Below are positions 54,143 through 63,870 of a stretch of DNA of 64,000 bases, piece by piece. Source of the stretch: Synechococcales cyanobacterium C42_A2020_086 (GTDB lineage: Bacteria > Cyanobacteriota > Cyanobacteriia > Elainellales > Elainellaceae); the NCBI GenBank assembly GCA_015272325.1, contig JACYLU010000025.1, positions 1 through 64,000 on the forward strand, in the 5' to 3' direction. The position numbers and the translations under genes are program-made. Every line of letters begins with the position of its first letter. Within the stretch, counting starts at the first letter, position 1. The notes beneath the pieces are model-generated. The model saw nothing but the letters and a program-made list of their open reading frames with translations, ran no database searches and had not been told where the DNA came from.

Positions 54143-54351
54143 AATCGTCCGCCTGACAAGTCCATCGTGATTTTAGTCCTAATCTCCGATTGGGAGCGCC
54201 TAGACCGAAATCTCCCGTGGAGGATTGAGGGGTTTGTCGTTTGTAGCTGCAGCCGCTCGATAGCTCGAATCCTGGGTATGATTGAGCCAAGGCAAAAACT
54301 GAGGGGCGGGTCAACCTTGAGGGCAAGCGGCGGCAATTGCCGTCAACAAGT

Positions 54352-54711
54352 ATGGTAACGGTCGTTGTGGTGTGTAACGTGCTGATTGCGGCAGGCTGCT
54401 GGTACGTGGCTTGGCGAATGTGGCGATTACGACAGGCCCTGTCTCGGGCCGCAGAGGCGCTCATCTCAGCTGAGCGGAGCACCCGATGGGTACTGCATCA
54501 GGCACCATTGGTGATTGGGCAGCAACAGCAAGACACCCATCATCTGCGCTGGCAGTATCGGCAAGTCGAGCGGCGGCTGCGGCATGTTCAGCGGTTGATG
54601 ACGCTGTTGGGATTGAGTCAACTGGTGTGGCGGCGGTGGCGACGTTATTCTAGTCGGGCATCGCATGAGTTAACGGCTCGCTACTCAGCTAACAGCCGTC
54701 GTCTGGTTTGA
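54352..54711 (+). CDS. Small membrane protein, 119 aa, unrecognised
   Basis: Starts at the ATG at 54352; a TTG five codons upstream is less likely. One N-terminal membrane helix (about residues 2-22), then a strongly basic, Arg-rich region (WRMWRLRQALSRAAEAL, later VERRLRHVQRLM and RRWRRY). A transmembrane anchor with a cytosolic helical arm is the simplest reading. Divergent from the amidase gene and about 390 bp from the YtxH gene. Confidence 0.5.
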   Translation: MVTVVVVCNVLIAAGCWYVAWRMWRLRQALSRAAEALISAERSTRWVLHQAPLVIGQQQQDTHHLRWQYRQVERRLRHVQRLMTLLGLSQLVWRRWRRYSSRASHELTARYSANSRRLV

Positions 54712-55104
54712 CTGTATTTTTTTCAACGTCTTTAATAACGTCATAGGTGCTTGACCGTGTGCTTAAGGTGTGGGGTAACGTCGGGGATGGATTCAGACGG
54801 TCTTAGGTGTTTTTGAAGTGGACATGGAATGAGTGGTCTGTCCCATAGCCAGCTGACAATTGACCTTTTGCCATTGGACTCTATAGTGGGTAATAACAAG
54901 CGGGTAATAACGTGTGTCTGTGCGTCTGTCAGCCTATTGGTTAATTAAGCTATCAACTAGACGGCCGAGCTGGCAGTAAATGAAGTTTCAGTGTGCGTCC
55001 TGTGGGTTGGCTTCGCGGACAAACGCTGCTCCCGTTTCCCTCTTTTAATCTCTTGTAGAACCCAGTAGAGCTAACTAAGACTCAAGCAATAAGACTTTAG
55101 AACC
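54712..55104. other. 393-bp intergenic region before the YtxH gene
   Basis: No gene. GGGTAATAAC recurs 14 bp apart around 54888-54911. No terminator or promoter is clear. Confidence 0.4.
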
Positions 55105-55464
55105 ATGTCAGAGAACCGTGCTGGATCAACTGGAGGATTTGTTGGTGGCTTGCTGATCGGGGCTGCGGTGGGAGCAATCACCGGGCTGCTGTTGGCTCCT
55201 CGTTCGGGGCGCGAAACGCGGCAGTTGCTCCGCAAATCTGCTGATGCGTTGCCAGAACTGGCAGAGGACCTATCGACCAGCGTGCAGCTCCAAGCCGATC
55301 GCCTCTCTGAAACCGCTCTGCGGAACTGGGATGATACCCTGCTCCGCCTTCGGGAAGCAATTGCGGCCGGCCTAGAGGCTAGCCAGCGAGAGTACCAGAC
55401 GTTAGAAGGGTTGGATCCCAAACCCTCGACCGATACTCGCCCGCCCGCTCATGAGACTAAATAA
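55105..55464 (+). CDS. YtxH domain protein
   Basis: 119 aa. The YtxH core is present: a Gly-rich membrane segment GGFVGGLLIGAAVGAITGLL (about residues 11-30) ending LLAPRSGRETRQLL, followed by a helical, amphipathic tail. Often induced in stress in other bacteria; role unknown. Only 7 bp from the following DUF948-like gene, suggesting a unit. Confidence 0.88.
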   Translation: MSENRAGSTGGFVGGLLIGAAVGAITGLLLAPRSGRETRQLLRKSADALPELAEDLSTSVQLQADRLSETALRNWDDTLLRLREAIAAGLEASQREYQTLEGLDPKPSTDTRPPAHETK

Positions 55465-55471
55465 CTAGGCA

Positions 55472-56008
55472 GTGCCGGTGGTAGATCCTCTTGTTTGGCT
55501 GAGTTTGTCGTTTTTATTAGTTGCCGTTAGTTTAACGGCGGTGCTTGTAGCGGCTTTGCCAGCGCTGCAAGAACTGGCCCGGGCGGCTCGGAGCGCCGAA
55601 AAATTATTTGATACCCTCAGCCGCGAGCTGCCGCCGACTCTAGAAGCCATTCGGCTGACGGGGACAGAGATCACGAATCTCACGGATGACCTGTCTCAAA
55701 ATGTTCAAGCCGCAGGACGGGTGATCAATCAGGTTGATCAAAGTGTGGCTGGTGTGAGACAGCAGGCCCAGCAGGCGCAAACCTCGACTCGTAGCGTTGT
55801 TGCGGGGATTAAGGCTGCCTGGCAAGCCTGGAATCGCCCGCCGGCATCGCGCCGTTCCTATCCTGCCGCTAGAACTAGCGCCGACTACTTACCCCCCTCT
55901 ACAGCCCGCGAGTTTGAACCCAATCTGCCACAGTATTCTGCCGAACCAGACTCCTCCTATCTCGATGACCGGCATCAGCGGAATCCAGACTATCCCTCGG
56001 AGCAGTAG
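55472..56008 (+). CDS. DUF948-like membrane protein
   Basis: 178 aa from a GTG at 55472. One N-terminal membrane helix (about residues 7-30), then a long amphipathic helix: LARAARSAEKLFDTLSRELPP, TGTEITNLTDDLSQNVQAAG, VDQSVAGVRQQAQQAQ, as in DUF948 proteins, then a Pro/Ser/Tyr-rich tail. Co-transcribed with YtxH by spacing. Function unknown; the two probably form a membrane complex. Confidence 0.8.
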   Translation: MPVVDPLVWLSLSFLLVAVSLTAVLVAALPALQELARAARSAEKLFDTLSRELPPTLEAIRLTGTEITNLTDDLSQNVQAAGRVINQVDQSVAGVRQQAQQAQTSTRSVVAGIKAAWQAWNRPPASRRSYPAARTSADYLPPSTAREFEPNLPQYSAEPDSSYLDDRHQRNPDYPSEQ

Positions 56009-56407
56009 AGAGTGGAACACCACCTCAGACTGCCGCTACCGACAACAGCCAAGAGGCTGGGAACTGCCCTAGCAGTGAATCGGCCGATAGAACGGTTGTG
56101 TTCCTTGCTTTGGTGTGGCAGACAGCGTCTCTGTGTGCTGCGTAGGTGGTCTCTAGCAATAGAAGTACAGAAGTAACGAGGTGAAGAGATTGCGTATAGA
56201 GATTGACGCCTCTAGCAACGGCTCTTTAGTATGATTAATATGAGATTAAAGTAAATAAATGTAACGTTTGGTGGATAGCTCTTAACGGATAGCTCTCTGC
56301 TGGCTCTTCTTTAAACGAACTCGTTAATAATTTTGGGGCGCTGCTAGCGCTGCCGTGCAGTTCTCAGCTTGCTTCTCCCTCTGCTTGATCCCTTTGCCTG
56401 ATTACCG
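56009..56407. other. 399-bp intergenic region before the TPM gene
   Basis: No gene. GGATAGCTCT occurs twice near 56273-56300. AT-rich with possible -10 elements (TATGAT, TAATAT) that cannot be ranked. Confidence 0.4.
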
Positions 56408-57208
56408 ATGTCTAACATTCATCTGAACCGTTTATTCAAGGTTTTCGCTGTTTGGTCAATCGTGCTCCTGACCTGGATGACGGCTCCCGGAGCTGAAGCC
56501 TACGATAACCCCGACCTGCTTCCAGATCGCTTGACCCCTGTGATCGATTTGGCAGATTCGTTAACCAGCGTGCAGCAAGAGGCGTTAGAGCGCGATCTCA
56601 ACGAGTTTGAAGCTGAAACGGGTTGGAAACTGCGGGTGCTGACGCAATTTGATCGCACTCCAGGACGCGCCGTCAAGGAATTTTGGGGGTTGGACGATCG
56701 CAGCGTCATGCTGGTAGCCGATCCTAGAGGCGGCAATTTACTCAATTTCAGTGTGGGCGATGCCCTGTTCGATTTGCTGCCCCGTACCTTCTGGATTGAG
56801 CTGCAAACGCGCTTCGGCAACCAGTTTTTTGTCCGCGACAATGGTGAGGATGCTTCGATTCTGGGCGCGCTCGAGTCGATTAAGACCTGCCTACGACAGA
56901 ATGGCTGCAGTGTGGTGCCAGGTCTGCCTCGCGAGCAATGGATTCTGACGTTAATTACCTCCGTGATCGGCGGGGTTGTCTTCGGGTTTGCGGCTCATCC
57001 TCGAGAAGCGGGTAAAGCCTTCTCCTGGCAGTGGGCGTTGATTTTCTCACCACTCTGGGGCATCTTGTTCATCGCCTTTGGAATTGGTCCGGTGGTAACG
57101 CGCACCACAGACTGGTTGCCGCTGATGCGAAATGTTGCTGGTTTTGCTTTGGGTGCGCTGGTTGCTTATCTATCGCCGATGTTTTCTTCGTCAGCATCTG
57201 AAACTTAG
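56408..57208 (+). CDS. TPM domain protein, Psb32-like
   Basis: 266 aa. A signal peptide (about 1-32) precedes a TPM domain (about 38-165): VIDLADSLTSVQQEALERDL, then FWGLDDRSVMLVADPRGGNLLNF; a C-terminal region has three to four hydrophobic segments (about 175-255). The TPM domain is the fold of the lumenal PSII-repair proteins Psb32 and TLP18.3. Located in the thylakoid or plasma membrane, with the TPM domain outside. Precedes cobH by about 130 bp. Confidence 0.85.
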   Translation: MSNIHLNRLFKVFAVWSIVLLTWMTAPGAEAYDNPDLLPDRLTPVIDLADSLTSVQQEALERDLNEFEAETGWKLRVLTQFDRTPGRAVKEFWGLDDRSVMLVADPRGGNLLNFSVGDALFDLLPRTFWIELQTRFGNQFFVRDNGEDASILGALESIKTCLRQNGCSVVPGLPREQWILTLITSVIGGVVFGFAAHPREAGKAFSWQWALIFSPLWGILFIAFGIGPVVTRTTDWLPLMRNVAGFALGALVAYLSPMFSSSASET

Positions 57209-57335
57209 CGCTGGCTGCCTCGGTTGAAACTTGCTGCAATTCTAAAAACATCTCTTGATCTCCTGCTTCCCCTTCCCGAAAGTGGAATAATGGTTCGGTA
57301 CTGGATTTGGTCGCGTTGGGGTAGCTGGGGTTGTA

Positions 57336-57959
57336 ATGGAGTGGCATACAACAGACGCTCAGAGCTTGAGCATTATTGACCGCGAGATCGGCGAGCATGG
57401 CTTTTCGCCCTCAGAATATGAGATTGTCCGCAGAGTGATCTATGCCACTGCGGATTTTGAATATAAATCGTTGATTCGGTTTTCGGATCAAGCCCTGCAA
57501 TCTGGAGCGGCGGCACTCGCGGCTCGCAGTACTATTGTCGTCGATGTGCCGATGGTGCAAGTGGGCATTACGCCTTTAATTCAAAACACCTTTGTTAACC
57601 CGGTGTATTGCAGTATGGAAGCCCTGACTCGCCCCCAACGCGATAAAACGCGAGTCGCTTGGGGGATGGAAACCCTAGCCCGCCGCTACCCAGAGGCAAT
57701 TTTTGTGGTGGGGCAGGCACAAACAGCCCTCACGTCTCTGGTTGAGCTGATTGAAGCTGAGGAAGTGAAACCTGCTCTGGTGGTAGGCACTCCAGCCGGA
57801 TTTGTGGGGGTTGATGTGGCGGTTGATCGCCTGAAAGATTCTCTCGTGCCTCATATTCGCATTGAGGGGCGCAAAGGCAGTGCTGTCGTAGCGGCAGCGA
57901 TTGTGAACGGGCTGGTCGATCTAGCCTGGCAAGCTTACGGCAAAGAAAGCAGTAGCTGA
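57336..57959 (+). CDS. cobH: Precorrin-8X methylmutase
   Basis: 207 aa, complete. The family pattern reads VRRVIYATADFEYKSLIRFSD near residues 30-50, STIVVDVPMVQVGI, then ALVVGTPAGFVGVDVAVDRL and the end RKGSAVVAAAIVNGLVDLA. It moves a methyl group from C-11 to C-12 of precorrin-8X, making hydrogenobyrinate in the cobalamin pathway. The adjacent genes are not in the pathway, so it stands apart from other cob genes. Confidence 0.93.
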   Translation: MEWHTTDAQSLSIIDREIGEHGFSPSEYEIVRRVIYATADFEYKSLIRFSDQALQSGAAALAARSTIVVDVPMVQVGITPLIQNTFVNPVYCSMEALTRPQRDKTRVAWGMETLARRYPEAIFVVGQAQTALTSLVELIEAEEVKPALVVGTPAGFVGVDVAVDRLKDSLVPHIRIEGRKGSAVVAAAIVNGLVDLAWQAYGKESSS

Positions 57960-58416
57960 GACTGCAATGCTGGGAAACTAGGGGGAAGTATCTGAGATGG
58001 GACCCCAATCAGGCACTATTAGAAAGCCATTAGAAATAATTATGATGTAGGTGCAATTCCGCTTATTCTTGTCGGTAGGTTGCCGATGTCCGTTTCAGAT
58101 GTCCATTCAAGATATCCGTTCAAAAGATTTAGGAATTGAGAGTTGCCCCGCAATTTGCTACTCTCTGTTAAAGTTTGTTGTAAATTGTTCATAAAATTTA
58201 GCCTTCGTGGTAACTCTAGCTTCCTTCTGCGACACTCGCTTAAGTATTTATTTTGCGGCTAATCTCTTTTCCTCGAGGGGGTTGCGGCGCAAACTTTAGG
58301 TGTAGGCTGGTTTGGGGCAGAAAAGGCGGTTTGCAGGTATCCCCTGCTGATAGCCCTGTTAACAGCGTCAACTCTAGTAACACTCGCTCAGTAAATCGAT
58401 TTAGGCAGGTGACTAC
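57960..58416. other. 457-bp intergenic region upstream of glgB
   Basis: No gene. Near-repeats GATGTCC / GATATCC (58085-58125) and an AT-rich zone (about 58165-58200) that could hold the glgB promoter. Nothing definite. Confidence 0.4.
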
Positions 58417-60756
58417 ATGTCAACGACCGTTGCGTCAGAGCAGATTGATCGGATTGTTTGGAACCAGCATCACGATCCATTTGAGGTATTGGGACCTCAT
58501 CAAGTGCAGCAAAATGGCAAATCTGTTTGGGTAGTAAGGGCTTATCTGCCGCGGGCAAACGCAGCGTGGGTGGTTTGTCCCGAAGAGCGGCAAGAATACC
58601 CGATGCAGTCGATTTATCATCCCAATTTTTTTGAGTGTACGTTAGAGCGAGAACATCTCAACAACTATCAGCTGCGGATTCGGGAAGGAGACCATGAGCG
58701 AGTCATCTACGATCCCTACGCTTTCCGGTCGCCTCTGCTCACCGACTTTGATATCCACCTGTTTGCTGAAGGAAATCACCACCGCATCTATGAAAAGCTG
58801 GGGGCGCATCTCACCGAGATCAACGGTATTTCCGGCGTCTACTTTGCCGTCTGGGCCCCTAACGCCCGAAATGTCTCTGTTCTAGGAGATTTTAACCACT
58901 GGGATGGGCGCGATCACCAGATGCGGGTTCGCAACAACGGCATTTGGGAGCTGTTCATTCCCGGCTTGCAGCCCGGCACTATCTACAAATACGAAGTCAA
59001 AAACCAGGCAGGTCATATCTACGAAAAATCCGACCCCTACGGCTTCCAGCAGGAGGTGCGGCCCAAGACCGCCTCGATCGTGACGGATCTAGACTCTTAC
59101 ACCTGGCACGATGACGACTGGATGGAAGCGCGGCGTCATACTGATCCCCTGACACAGCCGATTTCGGTGTATGAGGTGCATTTAGGCTCCTGGATGCACG
59201 GTTCGGTAGATGATCCGGCTCGCACACCCGACGGGGAAATCATTCCGCCGGTGCCGGTGGCAGATTTGAAGCCGTCGGCGCGGTTTTTGACCTATCGTGA
59301 ACTGGCTGAGAAGCTGATTCCCTACGTTAAGGAGCTAGGCTTTACCCACATTGAGCTGCTGCCGGTAGCTGAGCACCCGTTTGATGGCTCCTGGGGCTAC
59401 CAAGTCACAGGCTATTATGCCGCCACATCGCGCTATGGCACACCCCAAGATCTGATGTACTTTATCGACCAGTGTCACCAGAATGGCATTGGCGTGATTG
59501 TAGACTGGGTGCCAGGTCACTTTCCTAAAGACGGGCATGGACTCGCCAATTTCGACGGTACGGCGCTCTACGAATATGCAGATCCGCGCATCGGCGAGCA
59601 CAAGGAATGGGGTACTCTCGTCTTCAATTACGGCCGCAACGAGGTGCGCAATTTCCTAGTTGCTAATGCCCTATTCTGGTTCGATAAGTACCATATCGAT
59701 GGGATTCGGGTAGATGCCGTTGCCTCGATGCTCTACCGCGACTATCTGCGCAAACCCGGCGAATGGACTGCAAACCAGTACGGCGGTCGCGAGCACATTG
59801 AAGCCGCTGACTTTCTGCGGCAGCTGAACCATCTCATCTTCAGCTATTTCCCAGGCATCGTCTCAATTGCGGAAGAATCGACCACCTGGCCGATGGTGTC
59901 CTGGCCGACCTACGTGGGCGGCTTGGGGTTCAACTTGAAGTGGAATATGGGCTGGATGCACGACATGCTGGACTACTTCCACATGGACCCGTGGTTCCGC
60001 CAGTTCCACCAAAACAACGTCACCTTCAGCATCATGTACGCCTTCAGCGAGAACTTTATGCTGGCGCTGTCGCACGATGAGGTGGTGCATGGCAAAAGCC
60101 CAATGATCGGCAAGATGCCTGGCGACGAGTGGCAAAAGTACGCCAACCTGCGCTGCCTCTACACCTACATGTTCACCCACCCCGGTAAGAAAACGCTGTT
60201 CATGAGCATGGAGTTTGGGCAGTGGACCGAGTGGAACGTCTGGGGCGATCTGGAATGGCACCTGCTGCAATTTGAGCCGCATCAAAAGCTGAAGTACTTC
60301 ATGAGCCGCCTGAATCAGCTCTATCGCAGTGAGCCGGCACTGTATACTCAGGATTTTTCGTTCGATGGTTTTGAATGGATCGACTGTAGCGACAACCGCC
60401 ACAGCGTGGTGTCGTTCATCCGCAAAGCCAAAGATTCGGACGATTATGTGATTACCATCTGCAACTTCACGCCGCAGCCTCACTCGCACTATCGCGTAGG
60501 CGTTCCTGACTTTGGCTTCTACACCGAGCTGTTTAATAGCGATGCCCGCGAGTATGGTGGCAGCAATATGGGCAACTTGGGCGGCAAATGGGCTGAGGAG
60601 TGGTCGTTCCATAACCGCCCCTATTCGCTGGATCTGTGTTTGCCGCCCCTCGGTGTGTTAGTGCTGAAGCTAGATCGCCAGAAAACCGAAGAAGCGCTGC
60701 GCGCTCGGGGAATGACGGAGCAGGCAGCACTCGATGAAGCGGCAGGAGACCCTTGA
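58417..60756 (+). CDS. glgB: 1,4-alpha-glucan branching enzyme
   Basis: 779 aa, longer than the E. coli enzyme (728 aa), with extra residues at the N and C termini. An N-terminal CBM48 module (about 125-220, FAVWAPNARNVSVLGDFNHW) precedes the GH13_9 catalytic barrel: nucleophile Asp433 in GIRVDAV, acid Glu486 in SIAEES, and LSHDEVVHG. The 53-residue distance between the two catalytic residues equals that in the E. coli enzyme. It makes alpha-1,6 branches in glycogen. No other glg gene is adjacent. Confidence 0.97.
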   Translation: MSTTVASEQIDRIVWNQHHDPFEVLGPHQVQQNGKSVWVVRAYLPRANAAWVVCPEERQEYPMQSIYHPNFFECTLEREHLNNYQLRIREGDHERVIYDPYAFRSPLLTDFDIHLFAEGNHHRIYEKLGAHLTEINGISGVYFAVWAPNARNVSVLGDFNHWDGRDHQMRVRNNGIWELFIPGLQPGTIYKYEVKNQAGHIYEKSDPYGFQQEVRPKTASIVTDLDSYTWHDDDWMEARRHTDPLTQPISVYEVHLGSWMHGSVDDPARTPDGEIIPPVPVADLKPSARFLTYRELAEKLIPYVKELGFTHIELLPVAEHPFDGSWGYQVTGYYAATSRYGTPQDLMYFIDQCHQNGIGVIVDWVPGHFPKDGHGLANFDGTALYEYADPRIGEHKEWGTLVFNYGRNEVRNFLVANALFWFDKYHIDGIRVDAVASMLYRDYLRKPGEWTANQYGGREHIEAADFLRQLNHLIFSYFPGIVSIAEESTTWPMVSWPTYVGGLGFNLKWNMGWMHDMLDYFHMDPWFRQFHQNNVTFSIMYAFSENFMLALSHDEVVHGKSPMIGKMPGDEWQKYANLRCLYTYMFTHPGKKTLFMSMEFGQWTEWNVWGDLEWHLLQFEPHQKLKYFMSRLNQLYRSEPALYTQDFSFDGFEWIDCSDNRHSVVSFIRKAKDSDDYVITICNFTPQPHSHYRVGVPDFGFYTELFNSDAREYGGSNMGNLGGKWAEEWSFHNRPYSLDLCLPPLGVLVLKLDRQKTEEALRARGMTEQAALDEAAGDP

Positions 60757-60780
60757 GCAGTCTTAGAGCCTAGATTGACG

Positions 60781-60806
60781 CATACAGTCATATACAGTCA
60801 TACAGT
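60781..60806. repeat. Short tandem repeat CATACAGT downstream of glgB
   Basis: CATACAGTCA, TATACAGTCA and TACAGT stand head to tail (about 10-bp period) between the end of glgB and the end of putA. Confidence 0.7.
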
Positions 60807-60864
60807 GTGATGTCAGGGATGTTGAGAGCTAGAGGGCACCCAGCTTGATGCCCGCTCCTCAGCG

Positions 60865-63800
60865 CTACTGATCAACTCCTTCAATTGGTGCAAACCCCTG
60901 CCGCTGCACATTTTCCGTAATCGTGCGAGGTTCTAGGAATTGCAGCAGATAATCTGGGCCACCCGCTTTCGAGCCAACCCCCGATAGCTTGAAGCCACCA
61001 AAGGGCTGCCGCGCCACGATTGCTCCGGTAATGTGGCGGTTGATATACAGATTGCCCACCTCAAAACCCGCCTCTGCCTGAGCAATATGTGACGGCGTCC
61101 GCGAGTACAGACCGCCAGTGAGGGCAAAGTTGGTGCTGTTGGCTATCTCCAGCGCCTCTGGGAAGCTACTAGCCTTCATGACTGCCAACACGGGACCGAA
61201 AATCTCCTCCTGAGCAATCCGGGCGGTAGGGGCGACGTCTGTGAAGATCACCGGTCCCACGAAATAGCCCACTTCCGGAGCCGGCATTTGCAGGGCCAGG
61301 GTTGCTTCGGTCTTTCCGATCTCAATGTACTCACAAATCCGCTGCTGCGCGTTGGCGTCAATGACCGGACCCACCTGCGTACTCGGCAGCTCGGCTTTGC
61401 CCACGTTCAGCGAGCGGGTGGCCTCAATCAGTCGGTTCACAAAGGTCTCATAGATCGGCTCCAGCACAATTACCCGCGAGCAGGCGGAACATTTCTGCCC
61501 GCTGTAGCCAAAGGCCGAGTAGACCACACCCTGTACGGCTTGATCGAGATCGGCACTTTCATCCACAATAATGGCGTTTTTGCCGCCCATTTCGGCAATC
61601 ACCCGCTTCAGGTGTTTTTGTCCAGGTTGGAGGTCAGCGGCATCGCGGTAGATGCGGCAGCCCACTTCCTGAGAGCCGGTGAAGGTGATCATATGCACAT
61701 CTCGGTGCTTCACCATGTAGGAGCCAACGCTCGACCCTCGACAGGGCACATACTGAAAGACACCCTTCGGCAAGCCTGCCTCCTGCAAAATTTCTGCCAG
61801 CTTCGCCGCAATCACCGACGATACTTCGGCTGGCTTCAGCAGCGTACAGTTGCCCGCCACTAGCGACGCCACCGTCATGCCTGTGGGAATCGCTAAAGGG
61901 AAGTTCCAAGGAGAAATAACTAAGGAAATGCCGCGCGGCTGATAGTGATAGCGGTTGGTTTCGCCGGGCAGATTATACTGTACGCCATTCTCTAGCCGCT
62001 CCATTTCGTCGGCGTAGTAGCGGCAAAAGTCAATCGCTTCCGACACTTCCGGGTCAGCCTGCCCTAACGCTTTGCCGGTTTCCAGCACCATCCAGGCGGA
62101 GAGTTCAGCTCGGCGCTGCTCCATCAAGTCGGCGGCGCGACGCAAAAGGTTGGCTCGTTCCTTGGCGGGTGTGTTCTTCCAGCCCGGAAAAGCTGCCTTG
62201 GCCGCCTGAATTGCCTGCTCCGCCTGCTCGCTGCTCAGTAACCCAACTCGCCCAATCACTTCACTGGGATCTGACGGGTTCAAGGAGTCGAAGTGCTCCA
62301 GCGTGTTCACCCGCTCGCCGTTGACAATCGGCAGGTAGGTTTGCCCGAGCTGCTGTCGCACGGCTTGGAGAGCGGCAATCGCCCGATCCCGCTGCTCGGC
62401 AATGGCATAGTCGGTATCGGCGGCATTGTGGAACAGAGCATGGCTCGGCAGGATGTCGCTGGCAACGGCGGTCTGTTGGTCTTCCGGTTGGATTGTCGGC
62501 ACTGCCAGCAGCTCTTCAATCGGACGTTCCTCCAGGTTTTGCCGCAAAAAGGAGGTGTTGGCAGTGTTTTCTAGCAGACGCCGAATCAAATACGCCATGC
62601 CGGGAATCAATTCCCCGTAGGGGCAGTAGACGCGCACCCGGAAGCCTTGCTCCACCAACGCTTTCGCCAGTTTATCCGCCATGCCGTAGAGCACCTGTAG
62701 CTCGATGCGCCGCTGGGGAATGTTTAGCTCACGGGCAATGGCAATGGCATGGGCTTGAGAGCGGACGTTGTGGCTGCCGATTGCCGCATAGAGATGCTCG
62801 TGATTTTCTAGCAAAAGCCGCGTCATTCGCTCGAAGTTGGCGTCGGTGGATTCTTTGTGGGCAAACACCGGCACTATCCAATCCCGCTGGGCCGCTTTGA
62901 TTGTTTCTTGGTCCCAGTAGGCTCCTTTCACCAAGCGCACCGTCACGGGCTGGCCGCGCTCCTGTGCCCAGTCGATTAAATCTTTCAAATCGGTATAAGA
63001 GTCGCGCAGGTAGGCTTGCAACGTGACGCCAATATCCGTGCGCTGCCGAAATTCTGGCTCCAGCAGCAGCTTCTTTAGAATCGCCAGCGTCAGATCTTTG
63101 TACTGGTACTGCTCCATATCAAAATGGACGGCCGCTCCCAATTCGCCTGCTCGCCGCAGCAATGTCCGGATTCGTTCGCTGACCCGCTGCTCGCTGCCCT
63201 CTGGGTCCAACGGATCAAACTGCGAATAGAAGGCCGTCAGCTTTACCGACACCTGTACGTTTGGAATTGGCTGACCGTCTGCTTGATCGATTAACTCCAC
63301 CGTTGACCAGCGTTGCGCCGCACTTGTCAACTGCTGCATCAAATCTAGATAGCGATCGAGATACGACTGAGCCTCCGCTTCTGTGATCACCGCTTCACCG
63401 AGCAAATCCACGGTAAAGGCCATTTTCTGTTTCCGCAGCTGTTCGATTGTTTTGATCACCTGCTGGATGTTCTCGCCGGCAATGTACTTGTGGGCCAGGG
63501 TTTCTACTGCGCCCGACACCGTAGTCGCCGCTAGCTGACCGGGCATCGAGTCGGGGTTAGCAAAGTTGAGCATTCCCTTCAGGGCACTCGGCAGCTCCAC
63601 GCTCGGATCGCCCAAATATTCCTGCATGTGGCGCGCAATTTCGGCCTTGCTGTGCAGTGCTGGCAAACAGTCAATAAAGCGAAACATCTGTACCCGCAAA
63701 CCGGGGTTGCTCATCGTCCAAGCCAGCAGCTTGTCATCCCAGCGCATCTGATCGCGCATCTGGGCAAAGAAATTGCGATTTTCCCGTGTAGCGTGAAGCA

Positions 63801-63870
63801 GTTGCCGAGCAATCGCCTGGGTTTGCGTTTCGTAGCGATGATCAATAACCTGTTGAGTTGGTACGACCAC
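60865..63870 (-). CDS. putA: Bifunctional proline dehydrogenase / L-glutamate-gamma-semialdehyde dehydrogenase
   Basis: 1001 aa from a GTG at 63870, GAGG upstream. The N-terminal FAD proline dehydrogenase (about 80-470) has FDMEQYQYKDL, RLVKGAYWD and GSHNVRSQA. The C-terminal aldehyde dehydrogenase (about 500-990) has catalytic Cys794 in GQKCSAC and Glu760 in IAEMGGKNA, with the nucleotide loop FTGSQEVG. It oxidises proline to glutamate in two steps with FAD and NAD, channeling the intermediate. No N-terminal DNA-binding domain is present, so this is the non-repressor form. Convergent with glgB. Confidence 0.96.
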   Translation of the reverse strand: MVVPTQQVIDHRYETQTQAIARQLLHATRENRNFFAQMRDQMRWDDKLLAWTMSNPGLRVQMFRFIDCLPALHSKAEIARHMQEYLGDPSVELPSALKGMLNFANPDSMPGQLAATTVSGAVETLAHKYIAGENIQQVIKTIEQLRKQKMAFTVDLLGEAVITEAEAQSYLDRYLDLMQQLTSAAQRWSTVELIDQADGQPIPNVQVSVKLTAFYSQFDPLDPEGSEQRVSERIRTLLRRAGELGAAVHFDMEQYQYKDLTLAILKKLLLEPEFRQRTDIGVTLQAYLRDSYTDLKDLIDWAQERGQPVTVRLVKGAYWDQETIKAAQRDWIVPVFAHKESTDANFERMTRLLLENHEHLYAAIGSHNVRSQAHAIAIARELNIPQRRIELQVLYGMADKLAKALVEQGFRVRVYCPYGELIPGMAYLIRRLLENTANTSFLRQNLEERPIEELLAVPTIQPEDQQTAVASDILPSHALFHNAADTDYAIAEQRDRAIAALQAVRQQLGQTYLPIVNGERVNTLEHFDSLNPSDPSEVIGRVGLLSSEQAEQAIQAAKAAFPGWKNTPAKERANLLRRAADLMEQRRAELSAWMVLETGKALGQADPEVSEAIDFCRYYADEMERLENGVQYNLPGETNRYHYQPRGISLVISPWNFPLAIPTGMTVASLVAGNCTLLKPAEVSSVIAAKLAEILQEAGLPKGVFQYVPCRGSSVGSYMVKHRDVHMITFTGSQEVGCRIYRDAADLQPGQKHLKRVIAEMGGKNAIIVDESADLDQAVQGVVYSAFGYSGQKCSACSRVIVLEPIYETFVNRLIEATRSLNVGKAELPSTQVGPVIDANAQQRICEYIEIGKTEATLALQMPAPEVGYFVGPVIFTDVAPTARIAQEEIFGPVLAVMKASSFPEALEIANSTNFALTGGLYSRTPSHIAQAEAGFEVGNLYINRHITGAIVARQPFGGFKLSGVGSKAGGPDYLLQFLEPRTITENVQRQGFAPIEGVDQ

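Noticed and set aside
60837-60862. GGGCA/TGCCC hairpin at the 3' end of putA
   Set aside because: Five pairs only and no T-run; cannot be distinguished from chance.
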